The notes beneath the pieces were generated by a model. It worked only from the letters and a program-made list of their open reading frames with translations, did no database searches and was not told where the DNA came from. This document shows positions 25,237-32,112 of a DNA stretch of 33,792 nucleotides, piece after piece. Within the stretch, counting starts at the first letter, position 1, and every line of letters begins with the position of its first letter. The position numbers and the translations under genes were made by a program. This DNA comes from Oricola cellulosilytica (lineage in GTDB: Bacteria > Pseudomonadota > Alphaproteobacteria > Rhizobiales > Rhizobiaceae), in NCBI RefSeq assembly GCF_019966575.1, contig NZ_JAINFK010000001.1:599734-633525 (forward strand), given 5' to 3'.

Positions 25237-25851
25237 TTAGCGGAGGCGCTCGTACCTGACGCTGCCGTCCGCCCCGACGATGCGCCTGAACCGGACGTCG
25301 ACCCCCACTATCTGAGAGGAACCCTCACTCGGGACCTGGCGCGGCGCGGCAGCCGCGTCGGCCTGTGGCTTGAGAGGCCGGAATTGATTTCGCTCCGGAA
25401 TAAAGAAGGACGTATCACCACCGGCGGAAGGAGCCTGAAGCACGGCGGACGAACGGGACCCTTTCTCGGCAAGATCGTCAAGCTGGCTCTGCAAAACCGC
25501 CAAACGATTATTGGTGGCCTCACCGATCGACTGCATGCCGCGATTGAAATCGAACAGTCGGTCGGAGATGCGGTTCTCGAATTCGGGAAGCCGCCGAAGT
25601 TCGGCTTCAAGCTCCCTCATTTCACCCACAGCCTTGAAGTTGTAGTAAGTCGCGGCGGCAAGGATGCAGCTGGCGACCAGGTAAGCGATCGGGAGCACGC
25701 TGCGCCCGGTCGAGCGTCCAAGGCTGCCGGCTTCGTAATAGGAACGCCCGACCAGGTTGACACGGTGTGTTGCGATGGGGCCGTCCGGCGACACCCGCGT
25801 CAATCCGCCTCCGCCGGCCTTTCGGTCGACTGAGCGGGAGCGGATATCCAC
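25237..25851 (-). CDS. Unknown membrane-anchored coiled-coil protein
   Basis: No family recognised. From GTG 25851 the 204-aa product has a Gly/Arg-rich cytoplasmic N-terminus, one membrane helix at about residues 52-70 (LPIAYLVASCILAAATYYNF), and a following coiled coil (MRELEAELRRLPEFENRISD and RLAVLQSQLDDLAEKG). The C-terminal part is Ala/Pro-rich and ends with IVGVDVRFRRIVGADGSVRY. No good ribosome site precedes the GTG; the start is uncertain. It lies 18 bp after the TPR lipoprotein gene, so the two are probably cotranscribed and may work together in the pilus envelope complex. Confidence 0.65.
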   Translation of the reverse strand: MDIRSRSVDRKAGGGGLTRVSPDGPIATHRVNLVGRSYYEAGSLGRSTGRSVLPIAYLVASCILAAATYYNFKAVGEMRELEAELRRLPEFENRISDRLFDFNRGMQSIGEATNNRLAVLQSQLDDLAEKGSRSSAVLQAPSAGGDTSFFIPERNQFRPLKPQADAAAAPRQVPSEGSSQIVGVDVRFRRIVGADGSVRYERLR

Positions 25852-25869
25852 CAGCGCGTTCAGTTTCCG

Positions 25870-26418
25870 TTATCCTCTGTACCCGCGTTTCGCAAAAGCA
25901 ACGCTATTGCGCATGAGTTCGAGATTGTTCGCTGTGATCTCGTTCGAAGGATCGATCTCGTAAGCCTTCAGGAAATAATGCCTCGCCTTCGGCAGATTGC
26001 CGCGGAGCAGATACGAGTATCCGACATTGTTGTAATATTCGGGGCGCCTGCCGATCATGGTGGAGAGCACACGATAGGCGCGGTCAGCAGTATCGAAACG
26101 GCCCACATGGTCCGCCGACGCCGCGAAACCAAGCCAAGCTGCAGGATCCTTCGGAAACACCTCCACCGCCCGTTTAAAGAACGAATAGGACTTGCCGTAA
26201 TTGCGTTCCTTGAACTGGGTCTTGCCCATCGTGATCAGTTCGTCCGTCGCGTAGAATTCGGCGTCGGACAGGTTTTCTACCGATGCGGCGCTGTCGCCGA
26301 AGGTCGAGAGATCTTCAACATTGACCCCCTGACACGATGCAAGGGACAATCCGAGTATTGATACGGCAACTGCCAGAAATGGACGCAATCTTCCAACCCC
26401 CAATTTCCCTGAGGTCAT
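25870..26418 (-). CDS. tadD: TadD-like TPR lipoprotein
   Basis: TPR lipoproteins of the TadD/PilF type help the pilus secretin assemble in the outer membrane. The 182-aa product has a lipoprotein signal with lipobox L-A-S-C and Cys29, then TPR repeats at about residues 60-170 (YGKSYSFFKRAVEVFPKDPA, AWLGFAASADHVGRFDTADR, EYYNNVGYSYLLRGNLPKAR, HYFLKAYEIDPSNEITANNL). The name is by architecture plus location; a more general TPR lipoprotein is possible. It is divergent from the AAA+ ATPase gene. Confidence 0.85.
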   Translation of the reverse strand: MTSGKLGVGRLRPFLAVAVSILGLSLASCQGVNVEDLSTFGDSAASVENLSDAEFYATDELITMGKTQFKERNYGKSYSFFKRAVEVFPKDPAAWLGFAASADHVGRFDTADRAYRVLSTMIGRRPEYYNNVGYSYLLRGNLPKARHYFLKAYEIDPSNEITANNLELMRNSVAFAKRGYRG

Positions 26419-26581
26419 ACACCGGTGCTCGGGGGAATGGTACGCCTAACACGCTAACACCCCGTTTCGCTGGTCGATTCCCGCGAAAACTGTTGCAGAT
26501 CGGCAATAGTGTTTTCGGCAGATCAGAAAGATCCGCATCGCAAATCCGAAGCGACTAGCGCCGCAATCCCCGTGCAGACGT

Positions 26582-26611
26582 TTGACACGTCGCGCGGAAA
26601 CGAATGAGAAT
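26582..26611 (+). promoter_or_regulatory. Probable promoter of the AAA+ ATPase gene
   Basis: A perfect -35 TTGACA (26582-26587) is followed after 18 bp by GAGAAT (26606-26611), four of six matches to the -10 consensus. Transcription would start near 26618, upstream of the ATG at 26688. This is why I reject the in-frame ATG at 26604 as the start. Confidence 0.5.
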
Positions 26612-26687
26612 TCGGAGATTATCGACAGAGGCCGCACGACCCCAAAATTTCAGCAAATCAGTTCCAGCCAGTAATTGGACAACCGGT

Positions 26688-27968
26688 ATGACCCAGGCGC
26701 CGCCAGCACCCCAGACAGTTGAGGAAACCGGGATCGAACGCGAGCTGCTGCAAGGGCTGGTGGCAAAGACCCTGTATACCTTCGGGACCATGACACCGTC
26801 GCAGATCGCGGCGGAGATCAAATTGCCGGTCGGCGTGGTGAATTCCCTGATCAAGGATTTGCAGCGCCTCCTGTATGTGGAAGCGAGGGGCCTTGCCGGA
26901 GACGATATCCGCGGCGAACTACGGTACGCCATAGGCGGCGCTGGAAATCAGTTCACCGCCGCCGCCCTGGCGCAGTCGCAATATGTCGGGCCGGCGCCGG
27001 TTAGCTATCAGTCCTACGTCGATATGATCCGTTCGCAAGCGATCGCGAATGAAAGGCTATCACGCGAGAACCTGAAGAGCCACATGGCCCACCTGGTTTT
27101 TCCGGAGCCGCTCATCGATACCCTTGGGCCGGCATTCAACTCCGCGCGTTCGGTTCTGTTGTACGGGGAACCCGGAAACGGCAAAACGAGTATCGCGGAA
27201 GCGTGCGGAAATGCTTTCCAGGACACAATCTTTGTTCCGTTTTGCTTTGAAATCGGCGGTCAGATCATCAATCTCTTCGATCCCACGATCCACCGGCCCG
27301 TGGACCAGACCGGCGCATTGGAGGAGGGGGTTGAGGGCGGCGCCTCACGCCGCTCGAAAGACTCGAGATGGATGGCGTGCAGGCGACCGTTTGTACTGAC
27401 GGGCGGCGAACTCACGCTGGACATGCTCGACTTGTCCTTCAATTCCATCTCGAAATATTACGAAGCGCCTGTGCATATCAAGGCCATGAACGGGGTCTTC
27501 ATCGTTGACGATTTCGGACGGCAACGCACCGACCCGCAATCCGTTCTCAACCGGTGGATTGTACCGCTGGAACGGCGCTACGATTTCCTGACCCTGCACA
27601 CGGGCAAGAAGTTCTCGCTTCCCTTTGACCAACTCGCTGTTTTCTCCACAAACCTTGATCCCGAGCAACTTGCGGACGCCGGCGGTCTGCGCCGTCTATA
27701 CTACAAGATCAGGGTGCCAACGCCGACTGCCGAAGATTACAGATTGATCTTCATCGATGCCGCCAGGGACCGCGGAATCCCGTTCGAAGAAGCCGTATTC
27801 TCCGAGTTTTTCGAGAACTATTATCGTCAGCCGAAGATTGCGCCAGCAGGACACCACCCAAAATATCTGATCGATTTCGTCATCTCGACCTGCAATTTTC
27901 GAGGTGAGGAGCCGCACCTGTCCATGGGGGTGCTGGAGCAGGCATGGGGAAACATGACCGTAAGCTAA
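26688..27968 (+). CDS. AAA+ ATPase with N-terminal winged-helix-like domain
   Basis: Cytoplasmic ATPase of unknown target, found with Tad loci in rhizobia as I recall. From ATG 26688 the 426-aa product starts with a winged-helix-like domain (TMTPSQIAAEIKLPVGVVNS, LIKDLQRLLYVEARG), then a linker and an AAA+ core: Walker A GEPGNGKT at residues 160-167, Walker B GVFIVDD with Asp274-Asp275, then RRLYYKIRV as probable sensor/arginine region. No membrane helix. It is transcribed away from tadD. Possibilities are a chaperone/remodeller of pilus machinery or a regulator; the sequence does not decide. Confidence 0.85.
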   Translation: MTQAPPAPQTVEETGIERELLQGLVAKTLYTFGTMTPSQIAAEIKLPVGVVNSLIKDLQRLLYVEARGLAGDDIRGELRYAIGGAGNQFTAAALAQSQYVGPAPVSYQSYVDMIRSQAIANERLSRENLKSHMAHLVFPEPLIDTLGPAFNSARSVLLYGEPGNGKTSIAEACGNAFQDTIFVPFCFEIGGQIINLFDPTIHRPVDQTGALEEGVEGGASRRSKDSRWMACRRPFVLTGGELTLDMLDLSFNSISKYYEAPVHIKAMNGVFIVDDFGRQRTDPQSVLNRWIVPLERRYDFLTLHTGKKFSLPFDQLAVFSTNLDPEQLADAGGLRRLYYKIRVPTPTAEDYRLIFIDAARDRGIPFEEAVFSEFFENYYRQPKIAPAGHHPKYLIDFVISTCNFRGEEPHLSMGVLEQAWGNMTVS

Positions 27969-28110
27969 TAGGCTGGCCCTCTGCTTCCCAATTGCGATGC
28001 GCGGAAGATATCCGCTGTCTGCCCAGGATCCGTCCGATCGCGGCTGCCAAAATTCCAAGAACGACCCATTTGTATTAGAATGCCACGTGAACCGGCTGAT
28101 CGGATACGCC

Positions 28111-28281
28111 ATGCGTATTGCGCTGATAATTCTGTTCTCGTTCATCGTCGTCGTTTTCGTGTGGGATCAGTTGTGGAATCATGGCTTTTACACCAACGAG
28201 ATTGTCAATCAGGCCACCGAATTTCTCCGCTCGCTCGGCGTGCTCAAGGAGATACGCAGAACGCCCGTTATGCCGATATGA
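28111..28281 (+). CDS. Possible small membrane protein
   Basis: An open frame of 56 codons with one clear membrane helix at its very start (MRIALIILFSFIVVVFVWDQ) followed by an amphipathic tail (EIVNQATEFLRSLGVLKEIR). GGA 8 nt upstream is a modest ribosome site. The frame is longer upstream to 27997 but the segment before 28111 lacks protein-like features. It follows the AAA+ gene by 142 bp in the same direction and could be its partner. Short and unrecognised, so only moderately likely to be real. Confidence 0.5.
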   Translation: MRIALIILFSFIVVVFVWDQLWNHGFYTNEIVNQATEFLRSLGVLKEIRRTPVMPI

Positions 28282-28501
28282 TCCGACTTGCATATTTTCC
28301 GGAAAAGTCGGGGGCCTCACGGCGGCCGGGCCGGAGCCGGTGACCACCATCCTGCGGAGCCGTGGGGCCGGAACCTGAGTTTATTCGGCTTCGGGCGACG
28401 GCCATTGGTCGAACTGGCAACGGGTCAGGCCTCCAATCGCACCGCGAAAGACGGGAGAAGGATTCCGCGACGTTGATAAGTTTTTTGCCCGGGTTTCTCT
28501 A

Positions 28502-28533
28502 ACCCATTGTTCTCTCTGGGTATTAAATTTTTT
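28502..28533 (+). terminator. Weak terminator-like hairpin
   Basis: ACCCA (28502-28506) pairs with TGGGT (28517-28521), followed by ATTAAATTTTTTCT. The stem is short, but a T-run follows directly on the plus strand. It may end transcription from the AAA+/small membrane protein genes. Confidence 0.35.
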
Positions 28534-28576
28534 CTACCGAGAACTTATCCACACGTCTGAAACCTCCCGCATAATT

Positions 28577-28940
28577 GCCGGACGTTCCTCCACGGGAAGC
28601 CGGGTCTAGAACCGGACGATCAGGCGGAGGAATGCGGTGCCGGCCGGGGAACGCAAGAAGGTATGCGGCCTGGCAAGAGCTTACGGCCGGGCCCTAGCCT
28701 TCAGTTTTTCGGCCGGTCCCACGGGACCGCGAGCCGTGGCCGGGAGGCGGGTGAGAACACCGGCGGGCGGTCGATCCGATCGCACCAAACATATTCATAG
28801 AAGCGTGACGACGACCGCCCGCTTCCCGCCCTGCGAGGGGCACGATCTTTGACAAAGGCCAGACCGGTAACGGGGCGTGGCAACGAAGTTACGCGTCTTA
28901 AGGGGCCCATCAGCGATGGGCGTAGCCCGAAGCTTAAGGA
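28577..28940 (+). ncRNA. Candidate structured RNA or long leader upstream of tadE
   Basis: This GC-rich, gene-free stretch packs perfect stems: a composite hairpin 28577-28644 (GCCGG/CCGGC, then TTCCTCC/GGAGGAA, then an inner CCGG/CCGG); CGGCC/GGCCG (28710-28714 with 28738-28742) enclosing GGTCC/GGACC; GGTG-AGAA-CACC (28750-28761); a 10-bp stem CGGGCGGTCG/CGACCGCCCG (28764-28773 with 28812-28821) with a 38-nt AT-richer loop; and GCCCATC-AGC-GATGGGC (28905-28921) inside CTTAAG pairs. A -10-like CATAAT lies at 28570-28575. It has no RNase P, tmRNA, SRP or 6S signature I know. It could be an independent RNA or a leader to tadE; strand is inferred. Confidence 0.5.
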
Positions 28941-29036
28941 TGGGACAGACGACTCGGCCCGCCAGCGACGAATGGAATGAGAGCCCAACAGGAAGAAATG
29001 ATAATATAAGTAATTAACAAGGAGATATCGGCGGTC

Positions 29037-29600
29037 GTGACCACCGCACTAGCAGGCAAATCGATATTGGAATATACAGGGCTCTACACGAAATGTCGCA
29101 GAGCGGAATTTGCCGTGTACGAGTTCCTGCATCGCCTCAACCAGTTCCGGAAGGACCGTGACGGCGTCGTCATGGTCGAGGCGATCGTGGTGGTGCCGTT
29201 TATCTTTCTCTTCTCCGTCGGAATATTGACCTTCGGCTTCGTAATGCTCGAGCGCGAACAGGTAATAACGGGCCTGCGTGATGCCACGCGGTATCTCGCC
29301 CGATGTAACGCTACCATTGGCTGCAGTGAGGAAATTGCCAAGAATATAGCGTTCTACGGTAATCCGGCCGGCACGGGAGCACTCCGGGTGCTCGATTGGG
29401 GAGACGACCTGGGCGATATCTCCTTCACCTATCCCGGCAACACCTGCGCAAGCGCCACGATACCGATGCCTCCGGACTGTGCTCCGACCATTGAGGGTTA
29501 CACGTCCCATCAATTGCCATTGACGCCTCTTTATGGCGCTCTGGAGATCGGAGCGATCACGGTGACCGAAACACACCAGCAGAGAAATATAGGGTGGTGA
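29037..29600 (+). CDS. tadE: TadE-type minor pseudopilin
   Basis: TadE/TadF are pseudopilins processed by CpaA/TadV and needed for Flp pilus assembly. The 187-aa product has a long leader, the processing motif DRDG with predicted cleavage after Gly43, Glu at +5 and a hydrophobic helix (VVMVEAIVVVPFIFLFSVGI). The periplasmic part contains paired Cys (ARCNATIGCSEE; NTCASATIPMPPDCAP). Start is GTG 29037; the strong AAGGAG at 29019-29024 is 12 nt away, somewhat far, but no other in-frame start fits. The stop overlaps the next gene. Confidence 0.88.
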   Translation: MTTALAGKSILEYTGLYTKCRRAEFAVYEFLHRLNQFRKDRDGVVMVEAIVVVPFIFLFSVGILTFGFVMLEREQVITGLRDATRYLARCNATIGCSEEIAKNIAFYGNPAGTGALRVLDWGDDLGDISFTYPGNTCASATIPMPPDCAPTIEGYTSHQLPLTPLYGALEIGAITVTETHQQRNIGW

Positions 29601-30214
29601 AGAAGAGCCTCGTCACCTTCGCCAGGGATAGCGACGGCATTTCGCTGGTCGAAGGACTTCTCGTCTTTCCAATCATGGTTCTTTCGATTTCGGCAATTTT
29701 CGAGTTCGGGTACGCAATGTTCCAGTGGAATGCGACGGCCAAGGCGCTACAATTTGGTGCGCGGTGGGCTGCGGTGTCCGATCCCTTGGCGCCCTCCTTT
29801 GATGACTCGGCAATCCCGAGCGACCCGCTTCTCGTTCCCGGTCCCATTACGCCTGCGCAGGCACCCGACGTCACGTGCAGCGGTGCGCCGCTTGCCGGAG
29901 AGGAAATGTGCAACTCCGGCCTGAACCGCATCGTCTACGGCAGCAAGTCCGCGACGACATGCGTCCCCAACACCCGTGGAATCTGCAATCTCAATTCCCG
30001 TATCACCCCGGCCAACATCGTTGTCACCTATTCGACGACCGGGCTGGGCTATTGGGGGCGCCCTGAAGGCCGTGTGGTCACCATCACAGTGGCGGCGCGC
30101 AGCATTACGTTCAATCTGCCACTCCTCGGCGCGCTCCTCGGCGTGAACAGCATGGCGATCCCGGCGTTGCCGGTGACCATCACATCAGAGGATATGGATT
30201 GCGGAACGTGCTGA
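29594..30214 (+). CDS. Second TadE/TadF-type minor pseudopilin
   Basis: The 206-aa product starts with GTG 29594 (a second GTG follows at 29597), overlapping the tadE stop, so the two are translationally coupled. It has a short leader with motif DSDG, predicted cleavage after Gly15, Glu at +5 and hydrophobic helix (ISLVEGLLVFPIMVLSISAI), then a Cys-containing periplasmic domain. The two genes likely act as the TadE-TadF pair. Its last codons (30168-30214) recur at 32065-32112 next to the second tadG copy, marking a duplication endpoint. Confidence 0.88.
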   Translation: MVKKSLVTFARDSDGISLVEGLLVFPIMVLSISAIFEFGYAMFQWNATAKALQFGARWAAVSDPLAPSFDDSAIPSDPLLVPGPITPAQAPDVTCSGAPLAGEEMCNSGLNRIVYGSKSATTCVPNTRGICNLNSRITPANIVVTYSTTGLGYWGRPEGRVVTITVAARSITFNLPLLGALLGVNSMAIPALPVTITSEDMDCGTC

Positions 30215-31890
30215 GTTAGCCGACCCTCCTGCGGAACCCGGAATCAACCTCCAGACGGGAAATCATCCACTCTGACGATCTCGGCGTCTTCCCGCAGGAA
30301 ATCCTGGATCGTCCCACGTCCGCCCGCTCCGGAGACATCCGTGACTTCCATGGACAAGGTCTTCTTGCTTCCGCCCGTGTCATCGCCGTCCGCCGGTTTG
30401 GTCATGAACATGGTGAGAAAGGCCTCGATCGGCAGGTCGGTTCTGCCGTGTAGTGAGCCGCTCGCGCTCGCGGCTGCGCAATCGACCACCGCGGCAAACA
30501 GAAGCCGCCGATCGTCATCGTAGGTATTCGCCGTGTCAATCCACCCGCACTGGGGCGTGCCCGTCTCGCCGTTTGGCGCAGGATCTGAGACCATTGCGCC
30601 CGGATTGTTCAACATCTCATAGCGGTAGACATCATATCGCGAGGGTTTGACGCTCGCAGGCGTCGTTCCCCCGGGATAGCTGGACACGGTGTTGCGGATA
30701 GTGTCCACGGGTGCGGCCGGAGGAACGAAATTCGGGTCGTAGCCGGGATAGCTCGGATCGTAGCCGTTCGGGTTCTCGAGCGAATGATTGACGTACCAGT
30801 AGGCGTCGATGTCCCAGTCGAAGGAAGCGCTTATCCGCCCGCCCCCCAGCGGGATATCGGTGCCGGTCCCGCCAGGAAAACCCATCCCTCTGGCCTTGTC
30901 GGTTTCTTCTGCATACTGCTTGCAGGAGTTCCCTTGCGAGGTTCCCTTCCGTTTGTTTTTGGAAGGCCGGTACATCGGGTTGTTCGAGAATTTGTTGTAA
31001 TTCCCGGCATAGAGATCCATCCGGACATTTATTCCGTTCTTTACTGGCCCCCAAGTGGCGCCCGGTTCAGTGGTGACCGTGTCACGCTGGTAACAGGCAT
31101 GTGGCGTCCCCGTCGCGAGCGCGGTGCCGAGCACGTTGCCGCCGGTGCCGTTTACGGCCAGGTAACCGAAATTCCCGGGCAGCGCCGTGGACGGGCCAGA
31201 GATCTCCATCGTGACCTGACGGCCGTAAAGATCGCCATTGGCAAAGGCCGTGTTGATATCCGTGGGCTCGAACGGATTGCAGATCCAGAGCGGGGTCACA
31301 TCGCACGCTGCAGCCGTATACTCCGCTATGGCCGCGGACCGGACGTTCGCTATCGGAGCGACATTCAGAGGAAAGAGCAGATTAACGGCCTGGTCCTTGG
31401 ACCAGACCCAGGCATATTGCGCCGCCTCCGACGAAGTCGTCAATTTCGACATGTCGATGGGCATGTCGTCGCTTGCCGGGATAGCCGTGAGAAACCGAAC
31501 CTCCACAGTGCTCGCGGCATCATTGTTGGGATCGTAGACAACGTGCAGTCGAGACCCCAGCCCGAAACCCGGTCCGCCGCCACTCATTGCCGACTGGTTT
31601 TCAACGAGCGTTTCAATCGCGAGTTTTGCCCGCGGTATCGCGTCGGACCGGCCATCGAGTTCGCGCGCGCCGGCCAGCGCCATAGCGTCAACCGCGTTTG
31701 CAAGGTCGGTGTTCAGATTCGCTATCCGCCCCGCATCGATCACGAACAGAGACGCCCCGATTATGAGCGGCATCGAGATCAGGGTCAGCGCAATCGCATA
31801 ACCATCCTGCTCGGCGACACATTTCCTCGCGCGCTTGAACATCATATCCAGCCTCGATCGAAACGTCGTCTGATCAGATTACTCCAGCCC
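30168..31890. repeat. Tandem duplication, unit 1 (tadE-like tail to tadG upstream region)
   Basis: This block carries the end of the second tadE-type gene, tadG copy 1 and upstream DNA, and it is repeated directly at 32065-33792. Offset is 1897 bp at the tadE tail and 1902 bp at the tadG start. The first 161 codons of tadG plus 45 upstream bases (31361-31890) match copy 2 exactly by eye; the middle of tadG is diverged and the 3' end moderately similar. Confidence 0.9.
30244..31845 (-). CDS. TadG-like pilus assembly protein, copy 1
   Basis: TadG-type membrane-anchored protein of the Tad system. The 533-aa product starts with two ATG codons, GAGG upstream, and EQDG before a hydrophobic segment (YAIALTLISMPLIIGASLFV), position +5 being Leu instead of Glu. 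The next block DAGRIANLNTDLANAVDAMA with LAGARELDGR is the Flp-type TadG N-domain. The large extracytoplasmic part includes Gly/Pro/Tyr-rich repeats (YDPSYPGYDPNFVPPAAP). It is convergent to the tadE pair (29 bp gap) and lies in a tandem duplication with the gene at 32140. Confidence 0.88.
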   Translation of the reverse strand: MMFKRARKCVAEQDGYAIALTLISMPLIIGASLFVIDAGRIANLNTDLANAVDAMALAGARELDGRSDAIPRAKLAIETLVENQSAMSGGGPGFGLGSRLHVVYDPNNDAASTVEVRFLTAIPASDDMPIDMSKLTTSSEAAQYAWVWSKDQAVNLLFPLNVAPIANVRSAAIAEYTAAACDVTPLWICNPFEPTDINTAFANGDLYGRQVTMEISGPSTALPGNFGYLAVNGTGGNVLGTALATGTPHACYQRDTVTTEPGATWGPVKNGINVRMDLYAGNYNKFSNNPMYRPSKNKRKGTSQGNSCKQYAEETDKARGMGFPGGTGTDIPLGGGRISASFDWDIDAYWYVNHSLENPNGYDPSYPGYDPNFVPPAAPVDTIRNTVSSYPGGTTPASVKPSRYDVYRYEMLNNPGAMVSDPAPNGETGTPQCGWIDTANTYDDDRRLLFAAVVDCAAASASGSLHGRTDLPIEAFLTMFMTKPADGDDTGGSKKTLSMEVTDVSGAGGRGTIQDFLREDAEIVRVDDFPSGG

Positions 31891-32064
31891 CTGTGGATAT
31901 CAAGTTGAGCCGTTGAAGCCTATCCTTCACCGGGCGACATGGTGCCTGTGTAATCGGCTATCTACATGCTGAGAGATTCGATGGCATTGCCCGGCGGCGC
32001 ATTGATTCCTTTAGCGCATTCTTCGATGATACAGGGATACGCGAACAACGTGGCATTCGCCGCG
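31891..32064. other. Spacer between the two duplicated units, no gene
   Basis: About 170 bp with no open frame of interest and no clear promoter. Just before the second unit, DNA (about 32040-32064) still weakly resembles the tadE-type gene upstream of 30168, as if the duplicated tail had been longer and has eroded. Confidence 0.5.
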
Positions 32065-32112
32065 TGCCGGTGACCATCACATCAGAGGATATGGATTGCG
32101 GGACGCGCTGAT
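32040..32112 (+). pseudogene. Copied 3' tail of the second tadE-type gene
   Basis: The end of the tadE-type gene (residues PVTITSEDMDCGT then stop) is repeated in plus orientation at 32065-32112, with T-to-C style changes turning the last Cys into Arg before the TGA. Upstream, weak similarity continues to about 32040 with a shift of frame. There is no start, so it is a non-coding relic that was carried along when the tadG region duplicated. Confidence 0.85.

Larger units (their letters stand above)
28282..29036. other. Gene-free region of 755 bp before tadE
   Basis: Between the small membrane protein and the first tadE gene no credible coding sequence is seen. The open frames present (such as 28637-28852 plus and 28701-28988 minus) are Arg/Pro-rich shadows of GC-rich hairpin DNA. 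The region contains the weak terminator and the candidate structured RNA, then an AT-rich run (28997-29018) and the ribosome site AAGGAG of tadE. Confidence 0.6.

Noticed and set aside
26604-26687. Earlier start for the AAA+ ATPase
   Set aside because: It would overlap the -10 hexamer of the likely promoter, and the added residues do not resemble the family start.
28849-28854. Perfect TTGACA as an internal promoter
   Set aside because: No -10-like hexamer lies 16-18 bp downstream; the DNA there is GGGGCG-rich.
28701-28988. Minus-strand frame of 95 codons in the hairpin region
   Set aside because: Arg/Ser/Pro-rich product with no ribosome site; it is better explained by GC-rich stems. I kept the region as an RNA candidate instead.
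28577-28990. RNase P RNA, tmRNA, SRP RNA or cobalamin riboswitch
   Set aside because: The needed signatures (GAGGAAAGTCC, a tag reading frame with TpsiC arm, the SRP apical loop, the B12 box) are not present.
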